Source of the DNA: Laguncularia racemosa
Lineage: Eukaryota > Streptophyta > Magnoliopsida > Myrtales > Combretaceae
Length of the DNA stretch: 64,000 nucleotides
Direction: 5' to 3'
Assembly (NCBI GenBank): GCA_037954665.1
Contig: JBBMOL010000022.1
Location: 6,944,001-7,008,000 of the forward strand
The notes beneath the pieces were generated by a model. The model was given only the letters and a program-made list of their open reading frames with translations, ran no database searches and was not told the DNA's origin. The first letter of the stretch is position 1. Each line of letters opens with the position of its first letter. The translations under genes and the position numbers were made by a program. Shown here one piece after another: positions 31,986-44,336 of this stretch.

Positions 31986-33853
31986 AATATCAACTAATTT
32001 TTCTTTGTAGTAGTTTTCTTAACAGATTTTCTAACACATCTTTTAAATCTTCTAGACTTTATTGGAGTAGGAACATCTTCAAGTTGTTGAGAATGAAATT
32101 TTTTGAAATCTAGATCTTGATAAAGAATAATTTGCATATTTGTTGCTGCTTCATTTGGATTCTTTGGGGAAACAGTTTGACCTTGAGGTGATGATGGTTT
32201 GATATTTGAGGTAGTAGGAGTAGTTAGTGCAAAGTTTTGATCCTGTTCTACATTAGCTTATGAAGTAGTAGGACTCTGTCTAGGAGAAGATAATATATCT
32301 GGTTTAGAGGATGATCTAACAAATGACGGATTGATCTCAAAATGTTTTGAATTAGGTTTTTCAAGAACTTTTAGTGCATCTGGTATTGAGTTTTGAAGGT
32401 CCTTCCTCATTTCAGCAAACCTTTTCTCCATTAGATTAATGAGGTTAGTATTGAGGTTAGGTTTTGAAGATTCTCTAGGTGGTTTACTAAGAACAACTTT
32501 TGAGTCACTTTTTGACTCATCATCTTTAGGAACCTTCTTTCCTTCATTGATTTCAAATTTCCCTCCACTTCTAACATTATACTTTTTCTTCTTTTTTTCC
32601 TTCATAACTTCCTTTCTTGCTCTCTTAGGGGTATGTTTGCCTCCTTTTTAGATTTTTTAAAAGTGCCTAAACTACTTTCTAAGTTCAATGAAAACTCCTC
32701 AAAAATTACGTTAACCTTCTTCCAATCAAACTTAACCTTATTAAAATTTGGATGTCTATATTATGCTTCATCTTTTGAAAACCAAAACTTTTCTTTCACC
32801 AAACTGTCCATATGTTTCAAATTTATTTCACCAATCCTTTTTAGTTCAATTAGTGACTTAGTCTTCTTAGGTAAACTAAGTTTCTTGAAATTGAACATTA
32901 TCGTTAAAAGGTTTCATACAGTCTGTATCCTCTTATCCCCCACATGTGCTTTCATATCCTACTTGGCATATCAATTTTTAACTTTCTTTTAATTGTTATA
33001 ATTATTACTACCTCTTCTTTAGAAATCATTGTTTTACTTCCATTTTTTAGCAGCATGCAATTTGTAACAACTTTATGCCAAAGTCTCACTAACAACTCAA
33101 ATTCTATGGCAAATATATCTTTTTCTACAAAATTTCCTATTCCATCATTGATCTCCTTAAAAATCTCATTTTTAGTAGGATTGATCAGCTTTTCATCATC
33201 CTTCATATCAAAACATTCAATGAGATTTTTCCTACTAATCTTCATAGATTTTCCTAAAATATGTGATTTTAAAACTAAATCTCTCAACATTTCTAGATTA
33301 TCATGAAACTCTCTTGTTACATCTCCATTTACACTATTAGTAACATTACATAGATCTTTACATCTTATCTCATCTAACCAATGATTCCAGTAAAAGCCAT
33401 TATCTCTAAAAAATTTGAAATCTACAAAAAAAAAATCCAATACCTTGTTTGAAGTTTTTATTTCATTTTCTTTGGTTAAGAGCTATCAAATGTTGAAGAG
33501 GATTTTCTCTTCTTTATTCTTTTCTTCTTTTCCAGTTCTGGTTCCTTCTCTTCGGGTTCTTTAGAGTCAATTTCAATGTCAGAATTCGGTTTCGTGTCGT
33601 CATACCTAGAACCATTTCCAACAGACTCACTTTCACTAACTATTTCTTCATTATCACTTTCCTCCTTGGTAGACATCTCATTAATAGGGTCGTACATTTT
33701 CTTCAACCTTATTTCTTTCCATTTTTCGTTACTTTCATCTAAAGATACCATTTGTTCAGAATCAGATGATTCATCCCTATTGGTAATGGTTTCTTTGTTT
33801 TTCTTAGACTTGATACCCTTAGACGCTATTGTACAAGATTTTCTTAAAGCCAT
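31986..33853 (-). pseudogene. Extra 3' ORF region of the Sirevirus-like element (env-like position)
   Basis: Downstream of RNase H and before the polypurine tract, three minus-strand open frames follow one another: 33853-33476 (125 codons), 33440-32952 (162) and 32605-32258 (115). Short gaps suggest one older ORF broken by stops or shifts. The first is acidic and Ser/Glu-rich with a Lys/Arg-rich end (KKKRIKKRKSS). The second is a globular-looking segment with LRDLVLKSHILGKSMKISRK. The third is Lys-rich with a predicted helical stretch (MEKRFAEMRKDLQNSIPDAL). In Sireviruses this position holds the so-called env-like or additional ORF. I see no clear signal peptide or membrane segment, so an envelope role is not supported by this sequence. 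Confidence 0.6.
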
Positions 33854-35223
33854 TTTAAGGTTTGGAATTTTGAAATCGAATAGTGTCTAATTTTTTTTTT
33901 TTCGAAATTCAATCATGACGAAGTCTAGAGTTTGATCATTTTCAAGTTATAGTGATTGAGAGGGAAGGGGGTTACACTCTAAATCAGTTTCCAATGTGAA
34001 ATAATTGGGATGAGTACTTCAACGGCTATGTAAATTTGCTAATTTGCTTGTTTTCCAAAAATAATTTATATATTATTTTTTAACCATTATTCTTATTTAC
34101 AACACATACATAAAAGTATAAAATAAAATAAAATGAATATATTAAAAATAATTACACATACGAATTTCATTTATCAAAAATTTAAATATATTTTTATTTA
34201 AAAGTTTTATAAAAATATATGAATATTGATTTTTAGTAGAGATGAATTCAATATTAATATTTCCATTTGCAATATGATCTATAATAAAATGATGTCTAAT
34301 TTCTATATGTTTTAATCTTAAATGATGGACATGATTTTTTGTTAAATTTATAGCACTTGTATTATCACATTTTATAGGAATATTTTTATAAATTAACCCA
34401 TAATCTTGTAATTGCTATTTTATCTAAAGAATTTGTGCATAACAATTTCCAATTGAGACATATTTAGCTTCTACTGTTAATAGAGCAACTGATTTATGTT
34501 TCTTAAAAAACCAAGAAATCAATTTATCTCATAAGAATTGATAAGTACTGAAAGTACTTTTTCTATCTACTCTGCATCCTGCATAATCAGCATTTGATTA
34601 TCCAATTAATTCAAATTAATTTTTGGTTACCAGATTCTTAATTTTGTAGTGCATGTAATGTACTTGAAAGTTTTTTTAATAGCTTTTAAATGTGTTTCAG
34701 TTGGATTGCTTTGAAATCTTGCACAAATACAAACAAAAAATAGAATATCTGATCTAGATGCAATCAAATACAGAAGTAAACCAATTAAACTTCTATATAA
34801 TTTCTCATTAATTTTGTTACCTTGAGAATCAAGATCCAACTTGGTAGATGAACTCATTAGGGTAGCTATTTTCTTGGAATTTTCATATCCAAACTTTTTC
34901 AATATCTGTCTAATATACTTCTCTTAATGAATGAAATTTCCTTCTTTTTTTTTTTGTTTAATGTGTAGACACAAGAAGAAGTTCAACTCACCCATCATTG
35001 ACTTTTCAAATTCTGCCTGCATAAGCTTTACAAACTCTTGACAATATTTTTCATTAGTTAATCCAAATATTATGTCTTCTACATGATTTGTACCACTAAT
35101 ATACCATTATCATAGTGTTTTAAGAATAAAGTTGTGTCAATCATACCTCTTTGATAACCACGAGAGATTAGATACTCACCAAGTCTCTAATACCAAGTTC
35201 TTGATGCTTGTTTAAGTCCATAC

Positions 35224-36432
35224 CAAGGTTGTCAAAATTGCGATTTTACGTAGAATCGCTAAGGAGTCCATAAAATTAGAACGTAGAAACGTAAGTTTCT
35301 ACAACCTATGTAAAATAACTTCCAAATATTATAAATTTACTTACAATAGTCATTAAAAATTATAATGAATAATAGAAATAAGAAAATTGAGCATTTATTT
35401 TAACCATAAATTGCAAATTTGCAATAAAAGTTATAATATAGATAATCAAACATAAGTTGTATAATATAGATATTTTATTTCTGAAATCATAAATCATGTA
35501 TAAAACAAGTTTCACCTGGTTATATATACAAAAGCTAAAAGATAATAGATAAAATTTAAAAATCAATTGTGACTTTAAGAAATTATTAATAAATAAAAAT
35601 TGATAACGGAGATATATCATTAGAAAGGAGTAATATTAAAAAATGACAAATAACTACTACCCAAAAGTACATAACAAAGAAGATACTATAACAAGAAAAA
35701 CCTTCAAAATTATATATTACTAGGTAAAATTTTGCACTATTTGTGATTATTAATTCAAAATATATTTACTTAACAATATCTCACATTTACTTAATTGAGA
35801 ATAATATATTGAAAAGATAGAAATATAAATACATTTATACCTTTCCTATAAAATTAAAAATCTAAAAAATTCTTATAAAGTTAAAGTTATCTACCCTTTA
35901 TTTTATTTACTATTACAAAAATATTAATTAAAATAAGGAAAGTTGCAGCAATCAAACATGAGTGCTTTAATACGAACATGATCACAAATAGGAACAAGAA
36001 CTAGAAGATTAACAATTGATGAACACAAACACAAATACTTCAATGCAACACAACAGATTGACAAGAGAAGAGTGATGACTGACAAACATGTTAGGGTATG
36101 GCTCATACTCCCCTACGATAGGACGCTAAAGGGCTTTTAACAATTAAGCCCATATTTTTTTATTAAAAGTTTAGGCTTGAGCTATGAATAACTATTATTA
36201 CATATTTGTTCATTCGGATCTGGATGATTGAAAGTTTACTTAGTTGTGTAATATTGTGGAATCGGTGGAAATATAGTAAAATCGTGATTTTGACAATTTT
36301 ACTGTTCAAAATCGTGATTTTACTATGATTTTATCTCAAAAACATTTTTACATGTGAGTTGACTAGGAATGTGCTCATCAACTTGTAAAATCGTAGAAAC
36401 GTGCGAGTTAACTAGCGATTTTGACAACTATC
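35224..36432. mobile_element. Non-autonomous hAT-type element (1209 bp) inside copia RT
   Basis: Flanked by a perfect 8-bp target duplication GTCCATAC (35216-35223 and 36433-36440). Inverted ends share GTTGTCAAAAT (left GGTTGTCAAAATTGCG, right read inwards AGTTGTCAAAATCGC). Copies of AAATCGTGATTTT and TAGAAACGT lie just inside the ends as subterminal repeats. The interior is AT-rich and has no transposase, so it needed one in trans. The insertion splits the conserved YGLKQ motif region of copia RT, which makes the boundaries unusually sure. Confidence 0.85.
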
Positions 36433-36856
36433 GTCCATACAAAGCTTTTCTTAACTTAAAAACATACTTAAGCTTAAAAGAATCTTCAAATCTAAGAGGT
36501 TATTTAACATACACTTATTCTTTGATATAACCATTCAAAAAAGCACTTTTCACATTCATTTAGAACAACTTAAAATCTTTAAAATAGGCATAAGTAAGCA
36601 GGAGTCATATAGCTTCAAGTTTAGCAATAGGAGCATACGTTTCATCATAGTCTATACCTTCCTCTTGCGAATATTCTTTAGCTACAAGCATAGATTTATT
36701 TCTATCAGTCTTTCCATTTTCATCTAATTTATTTTTAAAATCTCATTTAGTGCCTATTGTCTATTTATTTTGTAGTCTAGATACTAGATTCCAAACATTA
36801 TTTCTTTAGAATTGACTTAATTCCCCTTGCATTGCATTGATCTAATTACTATTTAA

Positions 36857-38310
36857 TGAGTCTCTTTTTCAATTGTATCAATTTATAAATTTATAAATAA
36901 AAAAAAATCTAACAACCTAGTTAGGCAAGTGTACTAATCTAATGCAGTATAGATTGCAATGGGTGTCCTCCTTAAAGATCTTAAAAACAAGTATTAGTAT
37001 TATTGTTTTTCTGCTATCTACTCTAAATCTTAATATAAGATTAATAAATTAAGTTACTAATTAACTAATCTAATAACCATAAGATTAATTATAATCACTT
37101 TAATAAATAAATTCGATCACAAAAACATACATTTTATCTTGATCCACTATAAATCCTAGTTTTCTTATAATAAGGTATTAATTAATAATTTGTTTATACT
37201 TTGCATTGCAAGAATTCTCAATTAAACTAATTACTCCCTTGAGTTAATTAATTAATAACCTTATATGGAATAGTGGAGACCTCTCCCTCATTATCACCCT
37301 ATAAGATTTCATTAAGTTCATATTTCTCAAATAAAGATTTAATCTTTGTGTAGAAAATCGAAGTTTTCTTACCTCTAAGTAAAACATACAATCTTTCTAT
37401 TCATGAAGATCTATTCTATTAGATGAGATCTCTCTCTATCTAAAAAAATCAAACATGCAATTAATTTGCGCGCATAAATTAATAACACAATAATTAAAAT
37501 ACATAAATAGATACAAAGGTGTAAACTTTTCATTAATTAATAAACAATTTAATCACACGGTTTAGAATTTTACAAGATGCAGGGCATATAAATCTACTCC
37601 TCCATAGAATTTACAGTAATCGTGAAAAATCTAGAGAAGTAATAAGAATTCATGATGAAAAAAATAAACCCTTGTAGACATTTTTGTGATTTTCGATGAT
37701 GCTCTAGCAATTCCTCTATCTAAATTCGTGATCTTGCTCTCTTAGGATTTTTAGAGTAGCTATGAGAAATAAAAGATCTGAATCCCTAATTTTCATAATA
37801 AAGTGAGTATTTATAGTATAAAAAACAAGGTAGCATGCATAGCTTGGTGCATGCTTATGCTTGGGGCCGTGTACTTTGGAATAAAGTGAAATTCTACTAT
37901 TTAGGGTTTCGTATGGCCTCTTGCACAACCATTCATAGGGTTGCGCACTCTGGAATTTCTTCATTTTTTTCTCTAGGATTTTTTTTTTCTTTAGCATTAC
38001 TTTCTAGATAACTTACGCAGCGATTAGGGCACAATTTCACGATGCTTTCTGATCACTTTTTGCTCTCTAGCGCTAGTGTCAGCATGGTCATGCTAAAGGT
38101 TGTGTGCACATGAAAATCACCTTCTCTCATATTTTTCCAAATTTCACCTCGTTTTCACTCAAATCTTCTTTAAATCTTTAAATTGCACTCTTTAAACCCT
38201 GAAATCAAATATTAAACACTTAAGTGTATTTTCTTAATAAATTTACACAAAATTCATAAAAAATCATATTCAATAAATACTAGAAATAAGATCTTTTTCA
38301 ACACTTATCA
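36857..38310 (-). repeat. Solo LTR (about 1.45 kb) inside copia pol
   Basis: Copia pol homology stops at about 36850 (FQ/LINAMQGEL region) and resumes at about 38311 (SEFDPKNMDEVL on the minus strand). The DNA between has candidate termini TGAG...ATCA. Its early part (gcaagtgtactaatct) resembles the start of the Athila-like LTR at 57481 (gcaagtatactaggtcgc). A minus-strand TATA-like ACTATAAATACT is near 37807-37818. A clean 5-bp target duplication was not found, so the left edge may be off by a few bases. Confidence 0.55.
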
Positions 38311-39017
38311 CTATCATTTAATACTTCATCCATATTTTTTGGATCAAATTCAGACAACAAGGTAAAATGATTTTCAAGTTCTTGCAACATAAATATAGTT
38401 TTCATTCTTGATTTTATATTACTAATAATTAAATTAGGGGATGAGATGATTTATACTTCTAAGTTTTTGAACTTTCAGAATTACCTTATGGATTACCTTC
38501 TAAATTACCTTTTGCTTTAGTCTCTGAGTTATCAGATTTCAAGATTTCATTAGATGGTTCTTCCTTTTTATTTATATTAGATTCAGACTTATTTTTCTTA
38601 TCTTCCTTCATAGGCATGAATACTTCATCATCATTAGAATCATTTTTCACTTCATCAAGGAATCGTACATTGATGGATTCTTCAACTACTCTTGTAGTTT
38701 TATTAAAAACACAATACGCTTTACTATTTTGTGAATATATTAAAAAGGTTGCTTCATTTGATCATTTATCAAATTTGCTAAGATTATTTGCATTCTTTTT
38801 CACAAAACATGTACATTTAAAAACATGAAAGTATTAAACTGATGGTCTTCTATCACGGAACGGTTCATATGAAGTTTTCATAGTACTAGGTTGAACATAC
38901 ACTCTATACATTATATAGCAAGCAATTGCAATAGCCTTTACCTAAAAGTATTCAGCTATTCTACTTTCATTTAATATAGAACGTATCATTTCTTGTATTA
39001 TTCTATTTTTTTTTCAA

Positions 39018-39690
39018 CTACTCCATTTTTTTAGGTGTATAAGATACTAAAAAATTATGATTTATTCCATATTCTTCACAAAATGTTACAAACAGAGCAA
39101 TGTCAAGCTCTTTGCCATGATTGGTTCTTAAAGAAACAATAGAATATCCTTTCTTATTTTGTATTTGTTTAGCAAAGCTTTTAAACATATCAAAAGTATT
39201 AGACATATGTTCTACAAAGAATACCCATGTGTATCTTGAAAAATCATTGACAATCACAAGTCCAAATTTATTTCCTCCTAGACTTAAAGTTTATGTAGGT
39301 TCAAACAAATTAAGATGTAACAATTCAAGTGGTCTTTTTGTAAAAATCTTATTTTAATTTATTGGTAATTGAAACCATTTTATTCTTTAAACAGGTTGTA
39401 CATTTAATATCATGTTTTATGTTAATTCTAGGAAATCCAACAACAAGATTCTTTTTAGAAAGTTTTTTTAATTGATTAAAATTCTCGTGTCCAAGCTTTT
39501 TATGTCAAACATGTACATTTTCATTCATTGTCAAAAAGCAACACTCTTTATTCATATCAGATGGTGTAATCAAATATATGTTCATTTTCTTAAATCCTTC
39601 AAAAAAATTTACTCCTTTAGTATTATAAGTATAACATTTACTCTTTTTAAAGATCCTTCTATAGCCTTTGTCACATAATTTGTAATTACT
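39018..39690 (-). pseudogene. Copia GAG-pre-integrase and integrase core remnant
   Basis: The minus strand codes the zinc-binding GAG-pre-integrase motif (HKKLGHENFNQL, then CTTCLKNK; about 39510-39380) and the integrase core start. The core is VNDFSRYTWVFFVEHMSN..F..F..(Q)..KGYSIVSLRTNHGKE (39257-39018), with the first catalytic Asp in VNDFS and the region of the second in RTNHG, where Asp is normally found. Stops interrupt the stretch between. The integrase once inserted the copia DNA; it is defective here. Confidence 0.78.
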
Positions 39691-39692
39691 CA

Positions 39693-39729
<37 letters not shown>

Positions 39730-40999
39730 ACTAAAGACAAGAAGGTAAATAGTTTAAAGTAGTAGAGGTAGAATGGTAATTTTATGACCTATGTATATAA
39801 GTGAATCTAACTTAGGGTTAACACCTTTTTTGCCTCATTTGTGCATTTCATAGAACCTTAAAGCCTTTTTGTGTACATCTACAAGAGGAGAAGACAATTA
39901 CACTGCAACTAGTGTATCAATCAAGCTAAGTACATAGATCAATTATGAATTGTGATTTATGCATGTATATGATAACATAGGGAGTAATGAATTAAGATTC
40001 ATTTACAAATCTAGATCAATACGTGATACACAAGGGATGAAACAAGAAATTCATCCATTACGATAACGATTTGGGTCAAGTAAGTGTACCTACTAGTGTA
40101 TTACATTGTAAATTTCATATTAGATAAATCAATTAGATTAAATTTACTAGAAATTGGACTAAGGGATCAATTTACGAAATATGTAGCGAGATACATGGTC
40201 TCTCAACATGGCCATGTTATGGGTGTGTTGAATTTAAAGAGTAAACAGAGAGATACATGACCTTTAACATGACCATGCTGAGATGTGTTGATGAATAGTG
40301 GACAAAGAGATATATGACCTCTTAACATGACCATATTAAGACAGTGTTGATGAATAGTGAACAGAGAGACCATGTTAAGTGGCTTAAGTGAACTTGGTGT
40401 AAGGCCTGTAGTAGTAGTTCTTATCACAAAGTTTAAGGGTTAAGGGATCATGGGTGTGGGGCATGTAGTAGTAGTTCCCATCACCGATTCATGTTCCAAT
40501 GTATTAAGTGTGTTGAGTCATGAGTACCTTGTTATTGCTTGTAGACTTAAATTGTATCATGAAACGATGTCTATGTTTAAGTACTGCATAATGCATGTGA
40601 TACCTATTTATGTTAGTACTAATAGAAGGAAATCTATGAGTGAATGAACCAGGAAAGGAGGAAGAGGACGATTATCACTACTATTATGGAGAGTGGAACT
40701 TAGAATGACTTTGTAATTTGATTGGAACAAATAGTGGTTTTCTAGAGAATATGTAATTGGAATTTTATAGACTTCCACTACATTAAATATTCATTATGGA
40801 TTTATGTTAAATTGGTTTCAAGGTTAAATGATAGATTGAAATGTTTTTATATCATGATGTCATTATTGTTGATAATGAATGGAGATTAGCAAGAATTATA
40901 AGATTAAGATATATCAAAGTTGATTAGAGCCTTAACGTGTTATTGTATGATAAAGACACATGGCGAGCAGTAGCGTGGCTTGGGTTTTAGGGCATTACA
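39681..40999 (-). repeat. Solo LTR (1319 bp) with target duplication TAATT
   Basis: Termini are TGTAAT and ATTACA, and the 5-bp flanks TAATT match perfectly (39676-39680 and 41000-41004). It separates copia protease from GAG-pre-integrase coding. Read on the minus strand it begins TGTAATGCCCTAAAACCC, like the LTR at 56024 (TGTAATGCCCTAGAACC), so the two belong to related gypsy families. It includes a (TA)n run (39696-39724). A tandem array of about 60-bp units at 40190-40380 contains ACATGGCCATGT and variants. No internal region is left, so it arose by LTR-LTR recombination. Confidence 0.88.
40190..40380. repeat. Array of ACATGGCCATGT-type units in the solo LTR
   Basis: Three to four units of about 60 bases carry AACATGGCCATGTT or diverged forms (AACATGACCATGCT, AACATGACCATATT), each near AGAGAGATACATG and GTGTTGATGAATAGTG. 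Same layout as the ACACGGCCGTGT arrays of the other LTRs. Confidence 0.75.
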
Positions 41000-41609
41000 T
41001 AATTGATTTATGCTTAAAAGATTATCTTTTAGTCATTTCACTAAAGAAACATTTTCAATTGAATATGGAGGATGACCAATCATACCTGTTTTTATAATTT
41101 TACCTCTATTGTCATCTCCAAATCTTACATATAATTTTTCTTTCCACTTTATGCTAGTGAACAAGGACACATCTCCTATCGTGTGGCCTAAATACCCACT
41201 ATCTAGATACTAGGTGCCTTCTCTTTTTGTTCCTTATTCTTGCAATTATAAAAAATTGATCAAACCCTTTTAGGAGCCCAAACTAGCTTGGGTCCTTGAT
41301 AAGTTAAGCTCATCTTTTCTTATTTCTTAACTTGATGTGTATTGAGATTATTTCTTTTATAAAAGCAATACTTTTCTATGTTTCCTATTTTATTACAAAA
41401 GCGACATGCATACGAAGATGTATTATACCTTTAATTTACCTGACAAGGATAGTTTTGCCTTAAATACGATTTATCATATCTATACTGATAGTCTTTGAGG
41501 TATCCTCTGAGTGGATACTTATGTTGTTGAGAGTACCTTCTAATGTATCCTCTATTGCTACCATTTGAGTTCTTTTTAATAGGTTCTTTATCTTTAACGA
41601 ATTAAACAT
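41000..41609 (-). pseudogene. Copia protease region remnant
   Basis: Minus-strand readings in shifting frames resemble Sirevirus protease and the preceding linker: GPKLVWAP (about 41270) and a LDSG-like segment near 41205, then EKLYVRFGDD-like sequence (about 41130). Stops and shifts are frequent, so the remnant is inactive. Confidence 0.55.
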
Positions 41610-43060
41610 TCACATATTCACTTCTTGTAACAAACATAGTTTTTTCATATCATTAGATGAGTTACCATGCTCAAATCCAAGACCATGTTTAATACTTGTA
41701 GGTCTTTGACTACTTATGATCATGTTTAGTTTTTTGTCACTTTCATTAAATCTATTAAAGGTGTTTTCGATTATTTGTGACAGATCTTTAATTCTAAATT
41801 TTAAGTCTTTAATTTCATCCTTTAAAACACTATTTTCTTTCCTTAACATATTAGAACTATCAAACAATTTTTCACTATCATTCCTAAGAATGTCATCTTC
41901 ATTAATAAGAAATTTGTTTGTTTGATTTAACATATCCTTTTCATTTTTCAAAGCCTTATTTTCTGATTCTAACTTAAATATCTTTGCATCTACCCTTTTA
42001 AGAGCTTTTAACAACTTTTACATCTCAACATATATTTCATTATTTGATATGTCTACTTTAGATTCAAGATTTACCTCAGATGTAGCCATTAAACATAGAT
42101 TGGCTCCTTCCCCATCTTCACTCATAGTTTTTGAGTTAGCTTTTGACTCGTCTAGGTCACTCCAAGTTGCCATCATTGCTCGGCTTTTCTTCTTGAATTT
42201 TTTCATTTTCTTTATAAGAACTAAGCACTCATATTTGATGTCCAGGTTTCTTACATTCATAACATGTGATTTCTTTCTTCTCTTCGTTCTCCTTAAAATT
42301 CTATCATGCATCATATTTATTATATTTACTAAAGTTTTAAAATTTCTTACCTTTCATTTTCATCAGCCTATCGAATCTTTTTATAAGCATACTTATGTCA
42401 TCATCATCATTGTCTTCATCAAAATCAGATTCTTCAGTAACTATTTTCTTTGCTTTGAATGCGATCACTTTTGTGCTATTGTTGGATTCTTCAATTATGT
42501 TTAGATGGAACTCATATGCCATCAATTTCTCGCTTTATTGATTAAGTGTAAGCTTGTTCAAATCTTATGCTTCTTCTATAGCAATCTTCTTTGCATCTCA
42601 TGACTTTAGTAAGATTCACAATACTTTCTTAACAAGATCAAGATCTTCTATTTTCTTTCTAAGAGAAGTTAGTTCATTAGTTATAGCAGTGAAATGATTG
42701 AAAGCATCTTTAATTTTCTCATTAGATTTAATTTTAAATAATTCATATCTTTGTAGTAAAGCATTAATTTTTGTTTCCTTAATCCTATTAGTTCCTTCAT
42801 ATGTTTCAAATAGTGTATCTCATATTTCTTTAGTTGTGTCACATGAAGAAATCAAATAAAATTCAAATGGAGCTATAGTAGTGAGAAGCATATTCTTAGC
42901 CTTATTATTTTACTCGATGAGCTTTAGTTTAGCCTCTGTGAAATCAGCATCATTTATTCTTATCACTTGACTGTTTCCAATGCTAATCACCTACCAAGAA
43001 GCATAGTCATTAGCCTTAATATAAGTGGACATGTGCATTTTCCAGTATAAGTAATTCATG
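41610..43060 (-). pseudogene. Sirevirus-like gag (UBN2 domain, zinc knuckle, coiled coil)
   Basis: In minus-strand order the region has a UBN2-type Gag segment with stops (about 43040-42540; DTLFETYEGTNRIKETKIN, DAFNHFTAITNELTSL). An Asp-rich stretch (EDNDDDDIS) and a zinc-knuckle remnant follow (VMNVRNLDIKYECL, about 42260, cysteines partly lost). Last is a long coiled coil (42014-41730; LESENKALKNEKDMLNQTN, LRKENSVLKDEIKDLKFRI). A coiled coil after the knuckle is typical of Sirevirus Gag. Three open blocks (42525-42337, 42314-42018, 42014-41610) are separated by stops. Confidence 0.75.
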
Positions 43061-43102
43061 CTATTAAAGTGTGGAGCTTGATTGATTGCAATGTTATTCT
43101 TA

Positions 43103-43114
43103 GCTATGATAAAA
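43103..43114 (-). promoter_or_regulatory. Decayed primer-binding site of the Sirevirus-like element
   Basis: The minus strand reads TTTTATCATAGC next to the LTR end (GATCCA), matching 9 of 12 bases of TGGTATCAGAGC. Confidence 0.55.
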
Positions 43115-44336
43115 TGGATCACTCAATTTAATAAAAGAGACCCTAAAAGAGTGGGGGGTAAGGTTTGAATTGGTTATATAAAAAATTTTCTTTCTTAAAA
43201 AGAATCACATCCCTAATTAGTGGCTTTGAATTTGCTTTGCAATCACAATAGATATTTAAATACACAAAAATAATAGTAGAGTAAGAATACTTTACATAAT
43301 GATTTATAGAGGTTTTGCCTCAAGTGTACATCCTTTCTTCCAATTCTAAGCTAGGGACCTGGTATTCTACATTGGTATGTTCCACTATATCCAATCACAA
43401 AGTACGATTTACAAATAGTGATCATAATTCACTCTATGAGACTTTAAGCTATCACTTAGCTGTTTCTAAACTCAAAGCTTATTTATAGTCTAGCTCTCAC
43501 AAAAATTATCAAAACAATGAGGAATAAAGAAAATATAATCTCACTAAGTTCGATACAAAATAAAATTGAAATAAAACAAAATATTTTCATACAGAATTTT
43601 GAGTTATATTTTTCCTATGTGTTCTATTTTGTTCTTCTTGAATGTTAAGGATCTATATCTCCTTATCACATAATGACTACAATAGATAAACTGGATGTTG
43701 ATTATGTTTTGGATATTTTGTTGAAGATTATAACTTAGCTTCAAATTCAAAAATCAGTTCCATGTTGTTACCGAAGTGCTTAGATAATTTCAACATTTGA
43801 CTTTGTATCCCTAATAAATAGAAATGTATCTTTGTTGTTATCCTTCTTTAATATTTTTTGCTCCTCAAGCACGGTTTTGAATATAAATCTTCATCAAACA
43901 CACTTTGCTTCGTTAGTTCTGAACCAAAATTAAATTTTAATCATTAAACTTTTTATAATTTTAAATCCCCTAGATATATTGACCAACTATATGGAACATT
44001 TTGAATGTATTAACTAAATACATTCAACTTTAGAGTTGAACCTTCAAGTTGATTAATCTTCAAATATAAACTCATCCTATAACATGTTGTTCATTTTTGT
44101 AGTTATGTTAATGCTACAAGTCTACTTTCTGAGTTAGTTTCTAAGTTACCTTCTAAGTAAAAACTTAAGAGTCATAGAGCAAGTCTACTTCTCTAAGTTA
44201 CATTCTGAGTAAAAACTTTTCTTCTAAGAAATTAAACTGAATTACATATGTATTATTTATCTACATGCTTAATAACTTAGCTAGTAATCTCTTAACTTTT
44301 TGTTATTATTAAAACTACTATCAAGAAAGCTTAACA
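43115..44336 (-). repeat. 5' LTR of the Sirevirus-like element
   Basis: Aligns with 30465-31705. On the minus strand it starts TGTTAAG (44336) and ends GATCCA (43115) next to the decayed PBS. Confidence 0.8.

Larger units (their letters stand above)
34200..38860 (-). pseudogene. Copia RT-RNase H region (interrupted and decayed)
   Basis: The minus-strand translation gives the copia RT, split by insertions. N-terminal RT lies at about 36850-36430 (MQGELSQF, NVWNLV, VAKEYSQEEGIDYDETYAP, SAFLNGYI). The LRKALYGLKQASR motif spans the hAT-type insertion site at 36433/35223. The C-terminal RT and RNase H lie at 34902-34200 (LDSQGNKINEKLYRSLIGLL, YLIASRSDILF, HLKAIKKTFKYI), followed by decayed RNase H motifs (about 34550-34290). 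Frequent stops show it is inactive. The segment between the two insertions, 36441-36856, and the part right of 38310 are continuous in the original frame. Confidence 0.78.
30465..44336 (-). mobile_element. Sirevirus-like Ty1/copia element with extra 3' ORFs (decayed, about 13.9 kb)
   Basis: Two related LTRs (30465-31705 and 43115-44336) enclose, in minus-strand order, a decayed PBS, gag, protease, integrase, RT-RNase H, and a further reading region before the polypurine tract. The GGGG(T)GAATTGGTTATATAAAAAA LTR motif, the coiled-coil Gag and the 3' extra ORF all fit the Sirevirus (SIRE/Maximus) lineage. Three later insertions interrupt pol: a hAT-type element (35224-36432) and two solo LTRs (36857-38310 and 39681-40999). 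Without them the element would be about 9.9 kb. The flanking 5-mers do not match clearly (catac three bases outside the left edge, catgc on the right), so the outer edges may be off by a few bases. Confidence 0.82.
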
